From Chamaea fasciata (taxonomy: Eukaryota > Chordata > Aves > Passeriformes > Sylviidae), in contig JARCOQ010000006.1 in the NCBI GenBank assembly GCA_029207755.1, forward strand, positions 18,884,890-18,948,889: 64,000 nt of DNA. The letters are read 5' to 3'. Shown piece by piece: positions 37,790 through 49,496 of the stretch. How positions within the stretch are numbered: position 1 is the first letter of the stretch; every line of letters begins with the position of its first letter. The translations under genes were made by a program, and so were the position numbers. The notes beneath the pieces were generated by a model. The model saw only the letters and a program-made list of their open reading frames with translations, was not told the DNA's origin and searched no databases.

Positions 37790-38084
37790 GTACAGTATAA
37801 TGAGAGGAATTAGGTCAGGAGAAGGGGGGCAGGTAATTAATTTTTTATCTCAGTGCAGAATTGGTGAAACTGTATTTGAGTGCTTTACACTGTTTTGGGC
37901 TCCATAATACAAAAAAAGATTTTGCTGAATTGGAAAGACTCAAAAAGAGGATAACAAAAATGATAAAAAATATTTATTAAGAGAAGAGAATTTGCAAAGC
38001 CTGGGGAAAGTAGGACTAAGGTACAACATGAAAGCTAATTCTAAATACCTGCAGGGGATTAACAAAAAAAAAAAAAAAAAAAAA
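37790..38084 (+). mobile_element. Ancient CR1 LINE fragment with A-rich end
   Basis: The stretch around 37860-37990 follows CR1 reverse-transcriptase C-terminal text at low identity: 'ctgtatttgagtgc', 'ctgttttgggctccataata', then 'aggataacaaaaatgat', matching in order the LEYC / FWAP / RATKM part of the protein. A further CR1-like phrase, taaatacctgcagggg, precedes a 21-A run at 38064-38084. Many stops. It appears much older than the CR1 copies at 22-23 kb and 47.8-53.4 kb. Confidence 0.6.
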
Positions 38085-38356
38085 GTCAGGGGGTAGAGTA
38101 GAGAGAGAAAGTATTTCAGCAATCAGTTCAGGTACAAGAAAATAATTACCTCAAAATAACTTTGGAAAAGAGAAAAAAAGAGGTGTCTGTGTGCAGCTTG
38201 CAACCAGTCTCACATGAGTCAGTTCATTGACTTTCCAATAGGGGAACCTGGGGAACCAGTTATTTGTCAGTGGGAAAGAAGTACTTGTCAGTGTGAGTAA
38301 GGGCATAGTTCTTTTTTCTGTTTCTGGAATTCTGACTATGGGCTGAAAGAATCTTG

Positions 38357-38540
38357 CCTTCCTTCCTTCCTTCCTTCCTTCCTTCCTTCCTTCCTTCCTT
38401 CCTTCCTTCCTTCCTTCCTTCCTTCCTTCCTTCCTTCCTTCCTTCCTTCCTTCCTTCCTTCCTTCCTTCCTTCCTTCCTTCCTTCCTTCCTCCCTCCCTC
38501 CCTCCCTCCCTCCCTCCCTCCCTCCCTCCCTCCCTCCCTT
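38357..38540. repeat. (CCTT)n-(CCCT)n compound microsatellite, 184 bp
   Basis: About 33 CCTT units (38357-38490) pass directly into about 12 CCCT units (38491-38540). The array is pure homopyrimidine on the plus strand. It gives spurious repeat frames (FLPS on plus; REGG/KEGR on minus, up to 144 codons). Likely polymorphic and hard to sequence, so the length in an assembly may be unreliable. Confidence 0.98.
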
Positions 38541-39210
38541 TTTTTCTTCATAAGAAACAAGCAACTGGTAACACTGAACTTTCAATCAAACCTTTTTTCA
38601 AAACCAAGATTTTCAAATGTATGTTCAACGTCTAAGCAGACAAACAAAATATGAATAAAAGTGTCCGGAACTATATAACTAATTTCTTCAAACATATTTG
38701 ATCAGGAAGGTAAGAGTTTGTTCTTTCATTAATCCCAAGTGTTTTTCCCAAGCTTCTCAAGTTCAAAACAGTATTTGAGTGTCAAACCAGACAATATCTC
38801 TTCCTTTTCCAGTATTAGAATAAAATAAAATTTTAAAAAGCAGCTTAATTGAGGTAGAAACACAACCAGATCTGTATACTTACGCTTAGCAACTTCCTGT
38901 GTTATTTTATGCCAGGTATATTATATACATATGGCCAAAGATTCTATTAGGGAAAGAAAAATAGAAAACCACAATTATAAGAGTTTTTTTTAGTTAGACC
39001 CTGAATGCATATACTGCATGTGCCCAAATGCAAAACTGTGAGAAGAAATATTATTTTCTTCACCCCATACTTCTAAATTATTGTTTCATTCTCTGCAATG
39101 AAAATGACAGTGACACTGCTCAACAAATGTCAAAGCAAGCTGAATCTTCATGAATCTCTAAGAATTTCTGAAATTCCTTGTCTTTGTATTAACGGGCACC
39201 TGAAACTAGA
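38541..39210. other. Noncoding, nothing recognised
   Basis: Unique-looking AT-rich sequence between the microsatellite and the second family A LTR. Confidence 0.6.
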
Positions 39211-39790
39211 TGAGCAGATTTTAACTGATGCACAGTTCATTTTCTTCATGTTACCTGTTATGGGTCTCTGTTTGGGATTTGTGTTGTTTTCATAACAGAC
39301 GGATATTTTAACAGGTACTAGGCAGCGCTGACACAGAGTCAAGGCCTTTTCTTCTCCCCCCACCCTGCCAGTAAAGAGGTTGGGGGCGCACAAGAAGTTG
39401 GGTGGGGACACAGCCAGCACAGCTGACCCAAACTGACCCAAGGGATATTCCATACCCTGTGGCATCATGCTCAGCATGTACAGCAGGGGGGAGAAGAAGT
39501 GGAGATGTTTGGAGTGATGATGTCTGTCTTCTCAAGTCACTGTTAACCATGATGGAGCCCTGCTTTACCAGATGTGGCAGAACACCTCCCTGCCCATGGG
39601 AAGTGGTGAATAAATTCACTGTTTTACTTTGCTCTTGCACAAGACTTTTGCTTTTCCTTTTAAACTGCCTTAATCTCATCCCACATGTTTCCTCACTTTT
39701 ACTTTTCTGATTCTCTCCCCCTTCCCACCAGGGGAGTGAGTGAGCAAGTAAGTCTAAGGCTCAGCTGCTGGCTGGTGTTGAACCCCAACA
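39211..39790 (+). mobile_element. Solo LTR, family A (ERVL-type), diverged copy
   Basis: Aligns by eye along its length with the LTRs at 29086 and 43397: shared blocks include the tgacccaaactgacc region, the 'gatattcca...ccatgctcag' segment, the 'cccatggga' segment and the gagtgagtgagcaag near the end. The 5' terminus is altered (tgagcaga in place of tgtgctgg), the TATA box is decayed (catgtacagc near 39475), and it ends ccccaaca. The flanks ctaga and ctgaa match at only three of five bases, so no duplication can be claimed. It appears to be the oldest of the three copies. Confidence 0.88.
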
Positions 39791-42208
39791 CTGAAAAACC
39801 ATCATACTAGCTGCATTTGATATATAACAAATACACCAAAAAGAAAACATTAACCTCTATTAATAAGAGGACAGGGGGTTTTTACATCAGAACAGTGGGC
39901 TCTTTGGTCTGGGGTATTTGCCTCCCCCCCTGGTTTGCATTTTGCATTTGTTTTAAAGTGAATTATGTGGGTTTTTTTGTTTTTCTGTTTATCAGTAAAG
40001 AACTGTGATAAATCATCTTTTCAAGGCTAGACACCTGAAATTGCAATACACAAATTTTAATTTATATAGAAAAACATACAGTTTGAAACACAAAGCTATA
40101 TAATGGAAAGATATTGATCATATGAAATCAGAAAGTACAAATTACACTCCCATGAGTAAGGATGCTTTAGAAGCTGGCTCCTGTTTTCCTAAGTAGTGAA
40201 AGAATTTTAGTTGAATGATTTCTCTGGAATATACTGGGAGCTGTGTGGTAAAATTCCCAGACACTACTACAAAATCTTGAGGTCTAATTACCAATTTCAG
40301 TCTTGTGATTTACATGTTTAATTATATACAGTAGCTATATGAATGCATTGCAGATGTGACAAATGGTGAGAGAAATACACTCTTAGTTTCTGGAAATATG
40401 CTGTTGGCACTAAGCAGATAATGCTTATAACAATAAAATGAAATATACATTCCTGTTTTAAATTTAGCCATGTTTATTAGGGATGAAAGAATTCATGTGA
40501 AATTTTGTGAAAAGGATGAAAGAACTCTCTGCTCTGGAGTGTACATTTAAATTTCACATAATGCTACCTCCAGCTAATTGTTAAACTCGGTCAGAGAATT
40601 CTGATCCATTATGTTGACTCTTCATTGAGAATTTTGTACCTTCTTGAGTCACATACCTAACCTCAGTTCAGCAGTGAATGTACCAATTAATTTGACTTAT
40701 TCTAATTAATTGACAATAATTTTTCAGTAAAAGTATTTGTGGTCAATATGGACTTCTGCTGGATCTCATTGTATTTTCCTCTTTCTCCTTAATGGAAGAG
40801 AAAAAATGAAACCTTGTAGGTTTCAGAAATCTATTTCTCAGGAAGAAAAATCAAATATAATTTCTTAGGTATACTAGCAGTTTTAGAAAATTGGCTATGT
40901 GAAATGAGTCCAATGTCTTTAAGCCAATGAGTACATCTGGATAAACCTTTGCTGTGCTAGTAGAAGACTGCCACAGCACAGATACAAATATCTATTCACC
41001 TAGAAAAGCCCACAGAAGTTCATGCTCACTGCTGCAGTTGTTCGGTTGCTTTCATTTATCATTTCAAGCTGTGTTATTTTGATGGCTTTTCAGTTGCAGG
41101 AGTACCAGTGCTGATGCAGAGATAATGAAATACTGAAAGCATCAAACAACAAGGATGTCTGTAACTGGTAATGGGCATCCTTCCTCAGTTTATTAACTCC
41201 AGCTGTGCTGTTTGACAGTTTTTTTGTGAAGAGATAGCACAATGTGAGAATACTGAATGGAGAATGAAGAAGCTAGTGTCGGGAATTAAACTGCATCACA
41301 CGCAATCTCTATGAGTAGAATTTCAGAATGTAAAAAGTATCATCATCTTTCAAAATTACAATCTTCTTCAGACCATAAAGTGACCAATATAGAGACCTTC
41401 AGTTCAAGTTTCAGCATACAGCACTTTTTTTCACAGTGCAGTTATTTTCTGATCTGAAATGCATTCCCAATACCCTACATATTTACTAAAGAAGGTAGTA
41501 TCTAGTCTTTTATAATAGTAAGATTAGGTTGCCTTAAAACTATACACATCAATGCTTCTGAGAACAAACTAGTTGGGATTCATCATTACCACAACTTTGC
41601 CCAGAATAACATGTGGATGTTATTATATAGATCATTGGGCGCTGAGGACTGTTGAGGAGGAAATAAGAGCAGCCTAATATTGAAGATCTTCTTGCTTCTT
41701 ATTGGTGGTTATCCTTGGTTTTTAGGGGTTTTAAGTGTCTGAGGCTGAATATGCCAGGAAACTTTGGAAAAAGCTTGTGAAATATTTTTAATTTATGTAC
41801 ACTAATTAGAAGTATTGCACAGTGTGTTCTCAGAAGTGTGTTAACTTAGGACATGCCACAAAGGCCTGTTTCTGTATGAGAGGTTGTGAATGAGACCCAC
41901 AAGCAATCTACAGGTATGAACACAGAAGTACTTATCAGAAACCAGCAGGACAATTAGAGTGAAAGCATTTGCTCGGAGCTGTTGCTTGAATGCATCATAG
42001 AAGAGAGAAGTTTTGGAATACAGTGGTTCTGCTGAATCTACAAGAACCGTTAAACTCAGCACACTGAGTGTCCATCTGGGACCACTCACACACACTAGCA
42101 CCAATAACAGATTGTATAACTTAGGCCACATGCAATCCTGAAGAATTTTATATATACATCTGAAACCACAAGACTTTGAGTGACTGCATTACCACTACCA
42201 AGGGATAG
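39791..42208. other. Noncoding AT-rich DNA, no gene seen
   Basis: No open frame of note except a 96-codon minus-strand frame at 41841-42131 with a hydrophobic start; it has no family resemblance I can name. No repeats recognised. Confidence 0.55.
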
Positions 42209-43232
42209 TGTTTTGGGTTTGGGTGGCAAGATTTTGGAAACAAGGATACTGGATTTCTGCCTCTGAGAAGTTGCCAGATTCTTTTGCCATGTCCAACAGA
42301 GTCAAAGCTGCTGGCTCCGAAACAGACTGGCCACTGGCCAAGGCTGAGCCCAGCAGTGATGGCAGTAGTGTCTCTGGGAAAATGTATATAGGAGGGGAGA
42401 AAAAGTTTGCATGAGAGACAAATGAGAAAAAGTGTGAGAGAAAGAGCTCTGCATACACCAAAGTCAGTGTAGAAGGTGGGGGAGGAGGTGCTCCAGGCAC
42501 CCTGCACTCCATGGTGATGACTGTGGTGAATCAGCTGTGCCCCTGGAGCCCATGGAGGCCCATGTGGATACAGAGATCCCACCTGCAGCCTGTGTAGGAC
42601 TCGATCCCAGAACAGGGGGATGCCTAAAGGAAGCTGTTACTCTGTGGGAAGCCAATGCTGGAGCAGGCTTCTGGCAGGACCTGTGAGCTCATGCAGGGTG
42701 AAGCCCACACTGAATCAGGTTTCCTGGCAGTACTTGTGACCCTGTGGGGGCCTCAGGCTGTAGCAGCCTGTTCCCAAAGAACTGCACCCTATCGGAGGGA
42801 TGCACACTGGAGCTGTTCATGGAGAGCTCCAGGCTGTGGGATGGACTCACATTGGAGATGTTCATGGAGAATCATTTCCTATTGGGAGGGTCCTCTAACT
42901 GGAGCCAGGAAGGTGGAAAGAAATGACAGAGACAACTTCTGATAAACTGACTGTAATCTCCATTTCCTATCCACCTGTGCAGCTGGCAGGAGGAGGTAAA
43001 AAACATCAGGAATGAAATTGTGCCTGGGATGAAGGCAGAGTTGATGGCAAGGTGGTTTTAAAAATTAGTTTTTAGTTCTTATTATTCTACTCTGCTTTGA
43101 TTGGCAATACCTTAAATATGTTTATAATGTATTTTTCCCATTATAGTAATGAGTGAGTGATATTTCCCTGTCCATATCTTGACCCATGAGTATTTTATCA
43201 CATTTTCTCTCCTTTGTCCAGCTGAGGAGGAG
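42209..43232 (+). mobile_element. LTR, family B (ERVL-type), 3' truncated
   Basis: Begins around tgttttgggtttgggtggca and follows the same text as the LTR at 53440-54534: the gccaaggctgagccc region, repeated 'ggagcagg..tctggcaggacctgtga' phrases, the 'ccatttcc.acc.cctg' region and 'ctgtccagctgaggagg' near its end. A TATA box sits at 42385-42390 (tatata). Similarity stops at about 43232, before the terminal part present in the other copy, so this copy lacks its 3' end and no target duplication can be read. The 144- and 105-codon minus frames inside it are shadows. Confidence 0.85.
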
Positions 43233-43917
43233 TTCAATCAAAAATTGGCAAGTCATGACTTCACTTCTTGGTAAAGAGCTGGCCTTCCAGCTGTTACTGC
43301 AGCTACATACATATGAGTTTGTATGAGGAAGTAATTGAATGAACCATGACAATTCTTACCTGCTGTCAATAATAAAATCTTAATAAAAAAATTAATTGTG
43401 CTGGTTTTGGCTGGGATACAGTTAATTTTCTTTACAGTGTCTGGCCTGGGGCTGTGTTTTGGATTTGTGCTAAACAAAAGGTCCATAATACAGAGATGTT
43501 TTGGTTATTGCTGAGCAGGTCTTACACAGAGCTGAGGTCTTCGCTGCATTTTCTACTGTCACACTGGTGAGGGGACTGGGAGTGCTTGGGAGGCTGGGAG
43601 GAGACACAGCCAAAACAGGTGACCCAAACTGACCAAAGGAATATTTCAGACCATGTGACATCATGCTCAGTGTATAAAATGTGGGGAAGAGGGAGGAAGG
43701 GAGGGGCATTTGGAGTGATGGTGTTTGTCTTCCCAAGTCGCTGTTATGAGTGAAGGGGCCCTGTTCTCCTAGGGATGACTGAACACCTGCCTGCTCATGG
43801 GGAGAACTGCATGAATTTCTTGCTTTGCATTACTTTGCTTTGCTTGTGTGCACAATTTTTGCATTCCTATTAAACTCTCTTCATCTGAACCCATGAGTTT
43901 TCCAGCTTTTACCCTTC

Positions 43918-44188
43918 TGTCCTGCGTTGCAGTGTAGGATGTGCCCAAAGTATGTATTCTATCACCATCTTCATGAGCTGCTGAAACCAGGTGGGACAGT
44001 GTTTTCCCAGGCCCCCTCCCTCTGGGCTATCTTCCATCAATTCTTTGCCCATTACTTACAGGTAAATCCCACGGAGATCTCTCTCTGTTTAATGGGCCAT
44101 CAAGGACCCATTCCATGACTCATAGAATGATATCAGACCACTGTGAGATGCTCCACCCAGGTGGAGGAGTCAAGCATTCCCACCTGGA

Positions 44189-44251
<63 letters not shown>

Positions 44252-44303
44252 TACATGCACATATATACATATATACATATATATATACACACACATATAT
44301 TTA

Positions 44304-44351
<48 letters not shown>

Positions 44352-44614
44352 ATCTGGGATTTGGGACAGCACAGGGAGTCCTCACCCACTGGATTGCTGG
44401 AGGGCAAGAGCTACTAGACCTTTCTACAGGATCACTGCTTCAAGGAGGCCACCTCATCTGGACTGATTCCACCACCCTGCTCAAGTTGTCTTCTGACTCT
44501 GTCAGTGGTCTATTGTATTATACCATTTATTTTACTTTATTTTTTTCCCCCTTCCTATTAAATTGTATTTCTGACTTGGAGTCTCTTACTGGTTTTGCTT
44601 TTCAAACCACTACA
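43918..44614 (+). mobile_element. Solo LTR nested inside family A LTR
   Basis: Begins tgtcctgcgttgcagtgtag and ends tttcaaaccactaca. An exact 5-bp duplication, ccttc, lies at 43913-43917 and 44615-44619, both within the sequence of the host LTR, so this element jumped into an already fixed family A LTR. A long (TA)n/(ATAC)n microsatellite has expanded inside it, and an ATTAAA signal sits near 44557. It carries no coding sequence; the 100-148 codon frames across the microsatellite are artefacts. Confidence 0.9.
44189..44351. repeat. (TA)n / (CATA)n microsatellite, about 160 bp
   Basis: Alternating TA with interspersed ACATAT and CATACATA blocks. Because it sits inside an LTR whose limits are fixed by duplications, it grew after that insertion or from a short TA tract of the LTR itself. 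TA runs like this extrude cruciforms easily. Confidence 0.97.
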
Positions 44615-44702
44615 CCTTCCAAGTCTCTCATTGATCCTCCTGCTAAAGGAGTGAGCGAGCAGCTGTATGGGTTGTTGGCTGGGGTTAAATCACAACATTA
44701 AA

Positions 44703-47700
44703 AAAAGTGTTCTAATAAATTGTGATCTGTGTCTCTCCTGAGTCACTCTTGTACCACATGGCTTTACACAACTCAAGTCCTGCAGTAAGCAGCCAGTGCT
44801 TGTGTTTGAAGCACCACCAGTTCCGGTGGGTGCCAGCTATAGCACACAGAACCCTTCAAGAAGTAGGCTGGCATTTATATCTAGTGCAAAGGCTCAAATC
44901 AACTCATTTTAGCAAAGTCTGCCATATACCTGCTGTCTTCATGGGAAATTGGTGGTTGTGATGAGGGCAAGGGGAAGGAATACAACCTACTGTGACTGAG
45001 TGAATGAATGAAGAAATTAATGCATCTTCTTTTTGGTTCTCCTTCTTTTAAATTGATCATTTATATCGATTGTTACAACAACAACAAAAGCAGTAAGTTT
45101 ACAGTGTTACTTCTGTTGAGTCTCTTACCGGAACATGCTTTGATGTTAAGGTCAATGTAATTAATAGGCTGGAATCTGCAATTGTCAAAGTACAAGGCTG
45201 CTTTCACTCACACCCTGGGGTTTTCTGTCACCAGCTCTCCCTACCAGCAACTCTATGGACTGACATTTCATTTTCAAGCCAGAGGCTTGAAATTTTTTGC
45301 TATTACTGCAACTTGTCAAAAAACCAAGGTGTCCAGAGCCTGGCTGTAAACCTAAGAAATGGGTACAGGTGAAGGTTACAAGAGACGAAATCATGTTCAG
45401 AAAAGCATTCAAAAGGCATTGCAAAACCTGTTTGCAAGGTGTAAAAACCCCACAATTTAGTAAAACATGCAGTTTGGCTATGCCACCGCTGAAATGGAGA
45501 TTGAAAATAGCGTCTGTTGGCAGGTTTTACATAACTTTCAATTACAGACTTAGGAGTGTCCCCATAAAGTGATGTGAGTGTGTATGTATATATCAAATAC
45601 TGGCATTTTAATGTAGGTAAATAAGAAAAACATGTGGGGGGTACTGGATATAGATGAAGAGGATGGCAGAAGCATCAGTGTATGCTTTTATCTATTTGGA
45701 AATGAGTGAGTGTGGCAGCATGCCAACTCCAAGACCTCAGGACACAGCAGTCCTGCCTATTCTTGGATGGTGACTGCTGCTGAATTGTGTGCACTAGCTG
45801 CCAGGATCATTCTAGCTCAACCCACAGACTGTGGTTTCTTGGAGATGTCATACAGGGCCAGTATGTTAACAAGTCATGTCTTTAATTCTTCTGGAAAGCT
45901 CATATTCCTCTGTTGAAGAAAAGAAAAAAAAAAAAAAGAAAATATTTTCTTTTTCCTGCCACTAAACAAGATCACAAATTAAGGTTGATCAGCCTTTTAC
46001 ATATTCCTTAATTGGCTGGAAGGCTTGAGGAAGCTGTGAATCAAAGTGCTGGCGAGCTGGACACACACATACTGGCTAATGGCAGTTCTACTTTGTTGAA
46101 ACATTCCTACTGGCTAATCTCAATACTCCTTTCCCATGCTGGGACTGGTATTTGGGGAAGGTATTATTAAAAAAAAATCCACTTCCCTGTGGCATTGGTA
46201 ACGTCTGGGAGTGAACTGCTTGTAAATGCCCCTAAAAGTGGTGCAACTGTGTGACAAGGAGAATAATTTAAGTGAACACCTTCTTTTTTGTGTTCCTTCC
46301 TCACAAATTGCCTATGATGCTTCTTCTAGATTTCAGTGAAAGTAGGACTAGCAGAAGACTAGGCATCTGACTATGTTTTAAAGGAATCCTAATACTAAAA
46401 GAAATGTTTAGAAAATTACCCAGCAACAAAATATAATGTTGGGTATAATTGAGTTCAAGATTGGCAGGTGTTTAAATCCATTGTTTACAGTAGAACTGGC
46501 TTGTATCACAAAAGTCCAGTATCTAAAAGCTGAGAATTTTTCAATTTCTCATCATGGCCTGGAAAGCTCCAATTTTCTGGCTGCTTTGCTTTGGTCTTCA
46601 TAGTGTCAGAAAATGTATTTTTGTTTTCACTGGTGTCACTGACACCCTGGTAAGTCTGAAGCCATAAGGCAGAAAGAGCAACACAGACCCTGATGCATCA
46701 CTCAGGAGATGTATTGTGAGCTGACCTGGACAGACATTTTATGCCATGCATCCACCTGATGCATCAGGTAGCCCTGGGTGTTTCTCCTGAGGCTGGCAGC
46801 CCAACGGTGAGTTTGGCCTACAAGCAGTGAAAGACAGCCACCCAAGAGTAAAAGAGATGCTCCAGCTTATACTTGGATCTTGGTCAAATGGCCAGTTAGT
46901 TACTTTGGTTGTTAACAATCTGCTCAGTGCATTGAATCTCTTTTGATTCCAGGGGAAAAGAAAAGAAAAAATAGTCAGTGGTGGGATTTTCAAAATAACT
47001 TATAGCTGGTCTAATACTGCTCTGATATGTAGGGTTTGATCTTGCCCTTGACCCAATGTCTTTCTTGTGCTCTGTTATTCCCTTCCTCAATCATCTCCAT
47101 AGGCTCTTTCCTCAAATGTATACGTATGGGACATTTTTTCTGATTTTCTCCCATGTTTTACCTCATAAAAGTTTAATCTTTTTGATCCCTATTATTACAA
47201 TACTCTGCAAAAGAAATAACAATACACTATTTTGAAGCTGCCCACTTTGAACATAGAAAAACTAAATGCCTCAGTTTGATAGAGAAAAAAAGTTCTACAG
47301 AAATGAAATGAAAAACTTTTCTTAACTACCCACACAATGGCTTACTCAAGCCAGTGATATCAGGTTTCTTTCTTTCATCATGTCTAAATGCCTGCACAAA
47401 GGAGAAAAAAGGAAAAAAAAAAAATATATTACAGACTCCTTGTCTTGATCCAAAGCCCGCAAAAACTGTTAAGGAGCCTTTTGTTGTTTAAGACACTCAT
47501 ACATCATGCAACATATCACCTCATTCTTCAGCAGTCACTTTCCCCACTCAAAGCTAGTATTTTGACTATGAAAAATGTGTGTTTTCCTTCTTCTTGGATT
47601 CTTACTTTCAAATGGTACAGGATAAAGAGTGGCAAATAGTCTTTTACCCTTTGTAAATACACTAAATCAAAGTATATAGCGCTTGTCCTCGAGAAATCTA

Positions 47701-47759
47701 TATATATAAATGGGTCTCTATAGTAGTGATGATCCACCCCAACTTTCAGTGTTCTTCTT
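44703..47759. other. Noncoding DNA, no gene seen
   Basis: Frames up to about 97 codons on both strands near 45.2-45.6 kb overlap each other and show no motif. An A-rich run lies near 45915-45940. Nothing here is recognisable as exon, RNA gene or transposon. Confidence 0.5.
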
Positions 47760-48443
47760 ATTCTTCTGTGATGGAGTGGCTGCAACAGTCAACAAGGGAA
47801 GACAAATTGATGTCATTCACCTAGACTCCAGTAAGGCCTTTGGCATGGTTCCACATGACATTCTTACCTCCAGATTGAAGATGCATGGATTGGAAAGGTG
47901 GACTATTCAGTGGATAAGGAACTGGTTGTGTGAACACACTCAAAGAGTTGCAGTCAATGGTTCGATGTCCAAGTGGAGACAGATGACAAGTGGTGTCCCT
48001 CAGGGTTCTGTCCAGGAATTGGTGCTATTCAATATCTTTTACAATGACATAGATGGTGAGATCTAGTACCCTCCCAGCAAGTTTGTAGGTGATGTGAAAC
48101 TGAGTGGTGCAGTTGACACAAGAAGACACGTTGCCATCTGGAGAGACCTGGACAAGCTTGAGAAGTGGGCCAATGAGAACATCATGAATTTCAACAAGTC
48201 CAAGCGCAAAGTGCTGCACCTGTGTCATGGTGATCCTAGACGTGAATATAGATGGAGAGAAGAACTAATTGAGAGCAGTCCTGCCAAGAACAACTTGGGG
48301 GTGCTGGTGGATGCGAGACTGGACATGAGCTGGCAATTGCAGTGCAGAAGGGCAACTGCATCCTGGGCTGCAGCAAAAGCCGCATGGCCAGCAGGTTGAG
48401 GGAGATGATTCTCCCTATTTACTCTGTTCTCATAAGAACCCAC
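47760..48443 (+). mobile_element. CR1 LINE, reverse-transcriptase part (5' half of split copy)
   Basis: Reverse-transcriptase coding sequence of a CR1 retrotransposon. In order I see LDSSKAF (palm motif A region, aspartate kept), [14 protein letters not shown] (motif B, intact), [10 protein letters not shown], then a stop, [15 protein letters not shown] where the catalytic FADD box reads FVGD and so has lost its first aspartate, then [13 protein letters not shown] and a degraded VILPLYS-like segment ending IRTH at 48432-48443. It is 5'-truncated and inactive. The frame breaks off at an inserted LTR and resumes at 52937 with LEYC, exactly in phase. Confidence 0.95.
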
Positions 48444-49201
48444 CGTGCTGGTTTTGCATTAACTGACATTTGGTGAGGAGGGAAGAAGCCACCTGTGGAA
48501 ATGATTTTTCTAGGAGAAGCTCTAGCAGTTTCCTCTATGCCCGACAAAACCAGTCAGTGGCTAGTTTGAATATTGACACCCTGTTAAACCAATTAAAGAG
48601 CTAAATATACTTCTGTGAGATTCACCTTTTAAGATGAACAAACTTGGGAAAAGCCTCTTCTTCTTCTGGCCTGGGAACAGGTAACATGCTGGCCCAGACC
48701 CCTCTGTGCAGCTGGGCTGGGCCCTTTCCCCGGGAGCTTGCCAGGCCGTGTCCCAGCCAGGCCAGTTTCCCCCCCCTCAGCACGGTAAGGCCGGCCTGCA
48801 GCTGGAATTAAATGTGGTACGGGCTTGAGACCAGCCATGCAGCCAGACTGGCATGAATTAAATCCAGTACAGGCCTGAGACCAGCCATGTGGCCAGAGTG
48901 GCTGCCACCATTCTGGCCAGGCCCACTGAGATCCTGGCGCAGCCCCAGCCCCAGCGCGGCCTGAATCTATCACCGTGATGGCAGAAACCATCATAGCCAC
49001 CTGCAGGCCCTGGATGAGATATTAACTCTTTCACTGCACAGATGAAACTTGAAAAACATTGATCCTCTCTCGAGTGAGAGAAAAGGACAGATCAAAGACA
49101 GGTGGAAAAGTAACATGAAGACACACCAAGTCCAGTAAAGGAGTCAAGTCTTAGATGGGAGGAGAATGAGTAGATGCCTTACTCTTAGGCTGAAATTCTT
49201 T
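48444..49201 (+). mobile_element. LTR, family C (ERVL-type), 5' part
   Basis: Begins cgtgctggttttgcattaac; the first base pair is probably a mutated TG. With the 3' part at 52740-52931, which ends aacccaccaca, it makes one LTR of roughly 950 bp. The pair is bounded by a 5-bp duplication, cccac (48439-48443) and cccgc (52932-52936), inside a CR1 reading frame. The terminal block agtaggtgccc...gctcaacccacca resembles the end of the family B LTR, which supports an ERVL-type assignment. An imperfect 50-bp tandem repeat lies inside. The junction with the inner ERVK LTR is somewhere near 49200-49220 and is not certain. Confidence 0.75.
48805..48904 (+). repeat. Two imperfect 50-bp tandem units in LTR U3
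   Basis: Both units start gaattaaat (48805 and 48855) and share gagaccagccatg; by eye about four in five bases agree. Tandem U3 repeats often hold transcription-factor sites in retroviral LTRs, but no function is shown here. Confidence 0.85.
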
Positions 49202-49496
49202 TGTAAGGCCATGGTGATGTGTCGCTCCAACTCTGCCTGCTTTTCAGAGTTTGCATTTTGTTCTCACGCAGCTTCAAGAAAACAATGTATATTTTTAGAA
49301 TTTATCTTTTTGTTTACATATTACTCCTCTGGGAGGAGAAAGGTGACTGATGGTGGTCTTCACCAACAAGGTCAAAGAGGTGGCAACCTATGTAGCCAAT
49401 CTTGTGCCTCCTAAAAGAATTGTATATAAGATGGAGTCAGAAAATTAAATATAGAACTTTCCTGCTGGCCTTCATGCTGCCTGCCTCATTCTTTCA
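49202..49496 (+). mobile_element. 5' LTR of ERVK-like provirus (start uncertain)
   Basis: A short LTR placed immediately before a tRNA-Trp primer site. It has a TATA box (tgtatataag, TATA at 49423-49428) and, 15 bases on, ATTAAA (49444-49449), the compact arrangement of avian alpha/beta-type LTRs. The end is best placed at ctttca (49496). The start could be tgtaaggcc (49202) or tgtcgctcc (49220), giving 277-295 bp. A matching 3' LTR is not present downstream, so the ends cannot be fixed by comparison. The element lies inside the family C LTR. Confidence 0.65.

Larger units (their letters stand above)
43397..44697 (+). mobile_element. LTR, family A, split by a nested LTR
   Basis: Starts tgtgctggttttggctggga and ends gggttaaatcacaaca. 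Flanks are ttaat (43392-43396) and ttaaa (44698-44702), a 5-bp duplication with one difference. TATA box at 43673-43678 and ATTAAA at 43869-43874. The body runs to 43917, is interrupted by a 697-bp element plus a 5-bp duplication, and resumes at about 44620; without the insert it is about 599 bp, close to the 588 and 580 bp of the other two family A copies. Confidence 0.92.

Noticed and set aside
38151..38635. Repeat-protein frames (REGG/KEGR and FLPS)
   Set aside because: Translation of the CCTT/CCCT microsatellite.
39206..39795. Target-site duplication around the second family A LTR
   Set aside because: Flanks ctaga and ctgaa agree at three of five bases, which is not above chance.
41841..42131. 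96-codon minus frame with hydrophobic start
   Set aside because: No motif, no splice or promoter context and no cysteine pattern of a known family; hydrophobic runs are common by chance in AT-rich DNA.
44115..44701. Ile-Tyr repeat frames up to 148 codons
   Set aside because: Translation of the TA/CATA microsatellite and the LTR sequence around it.
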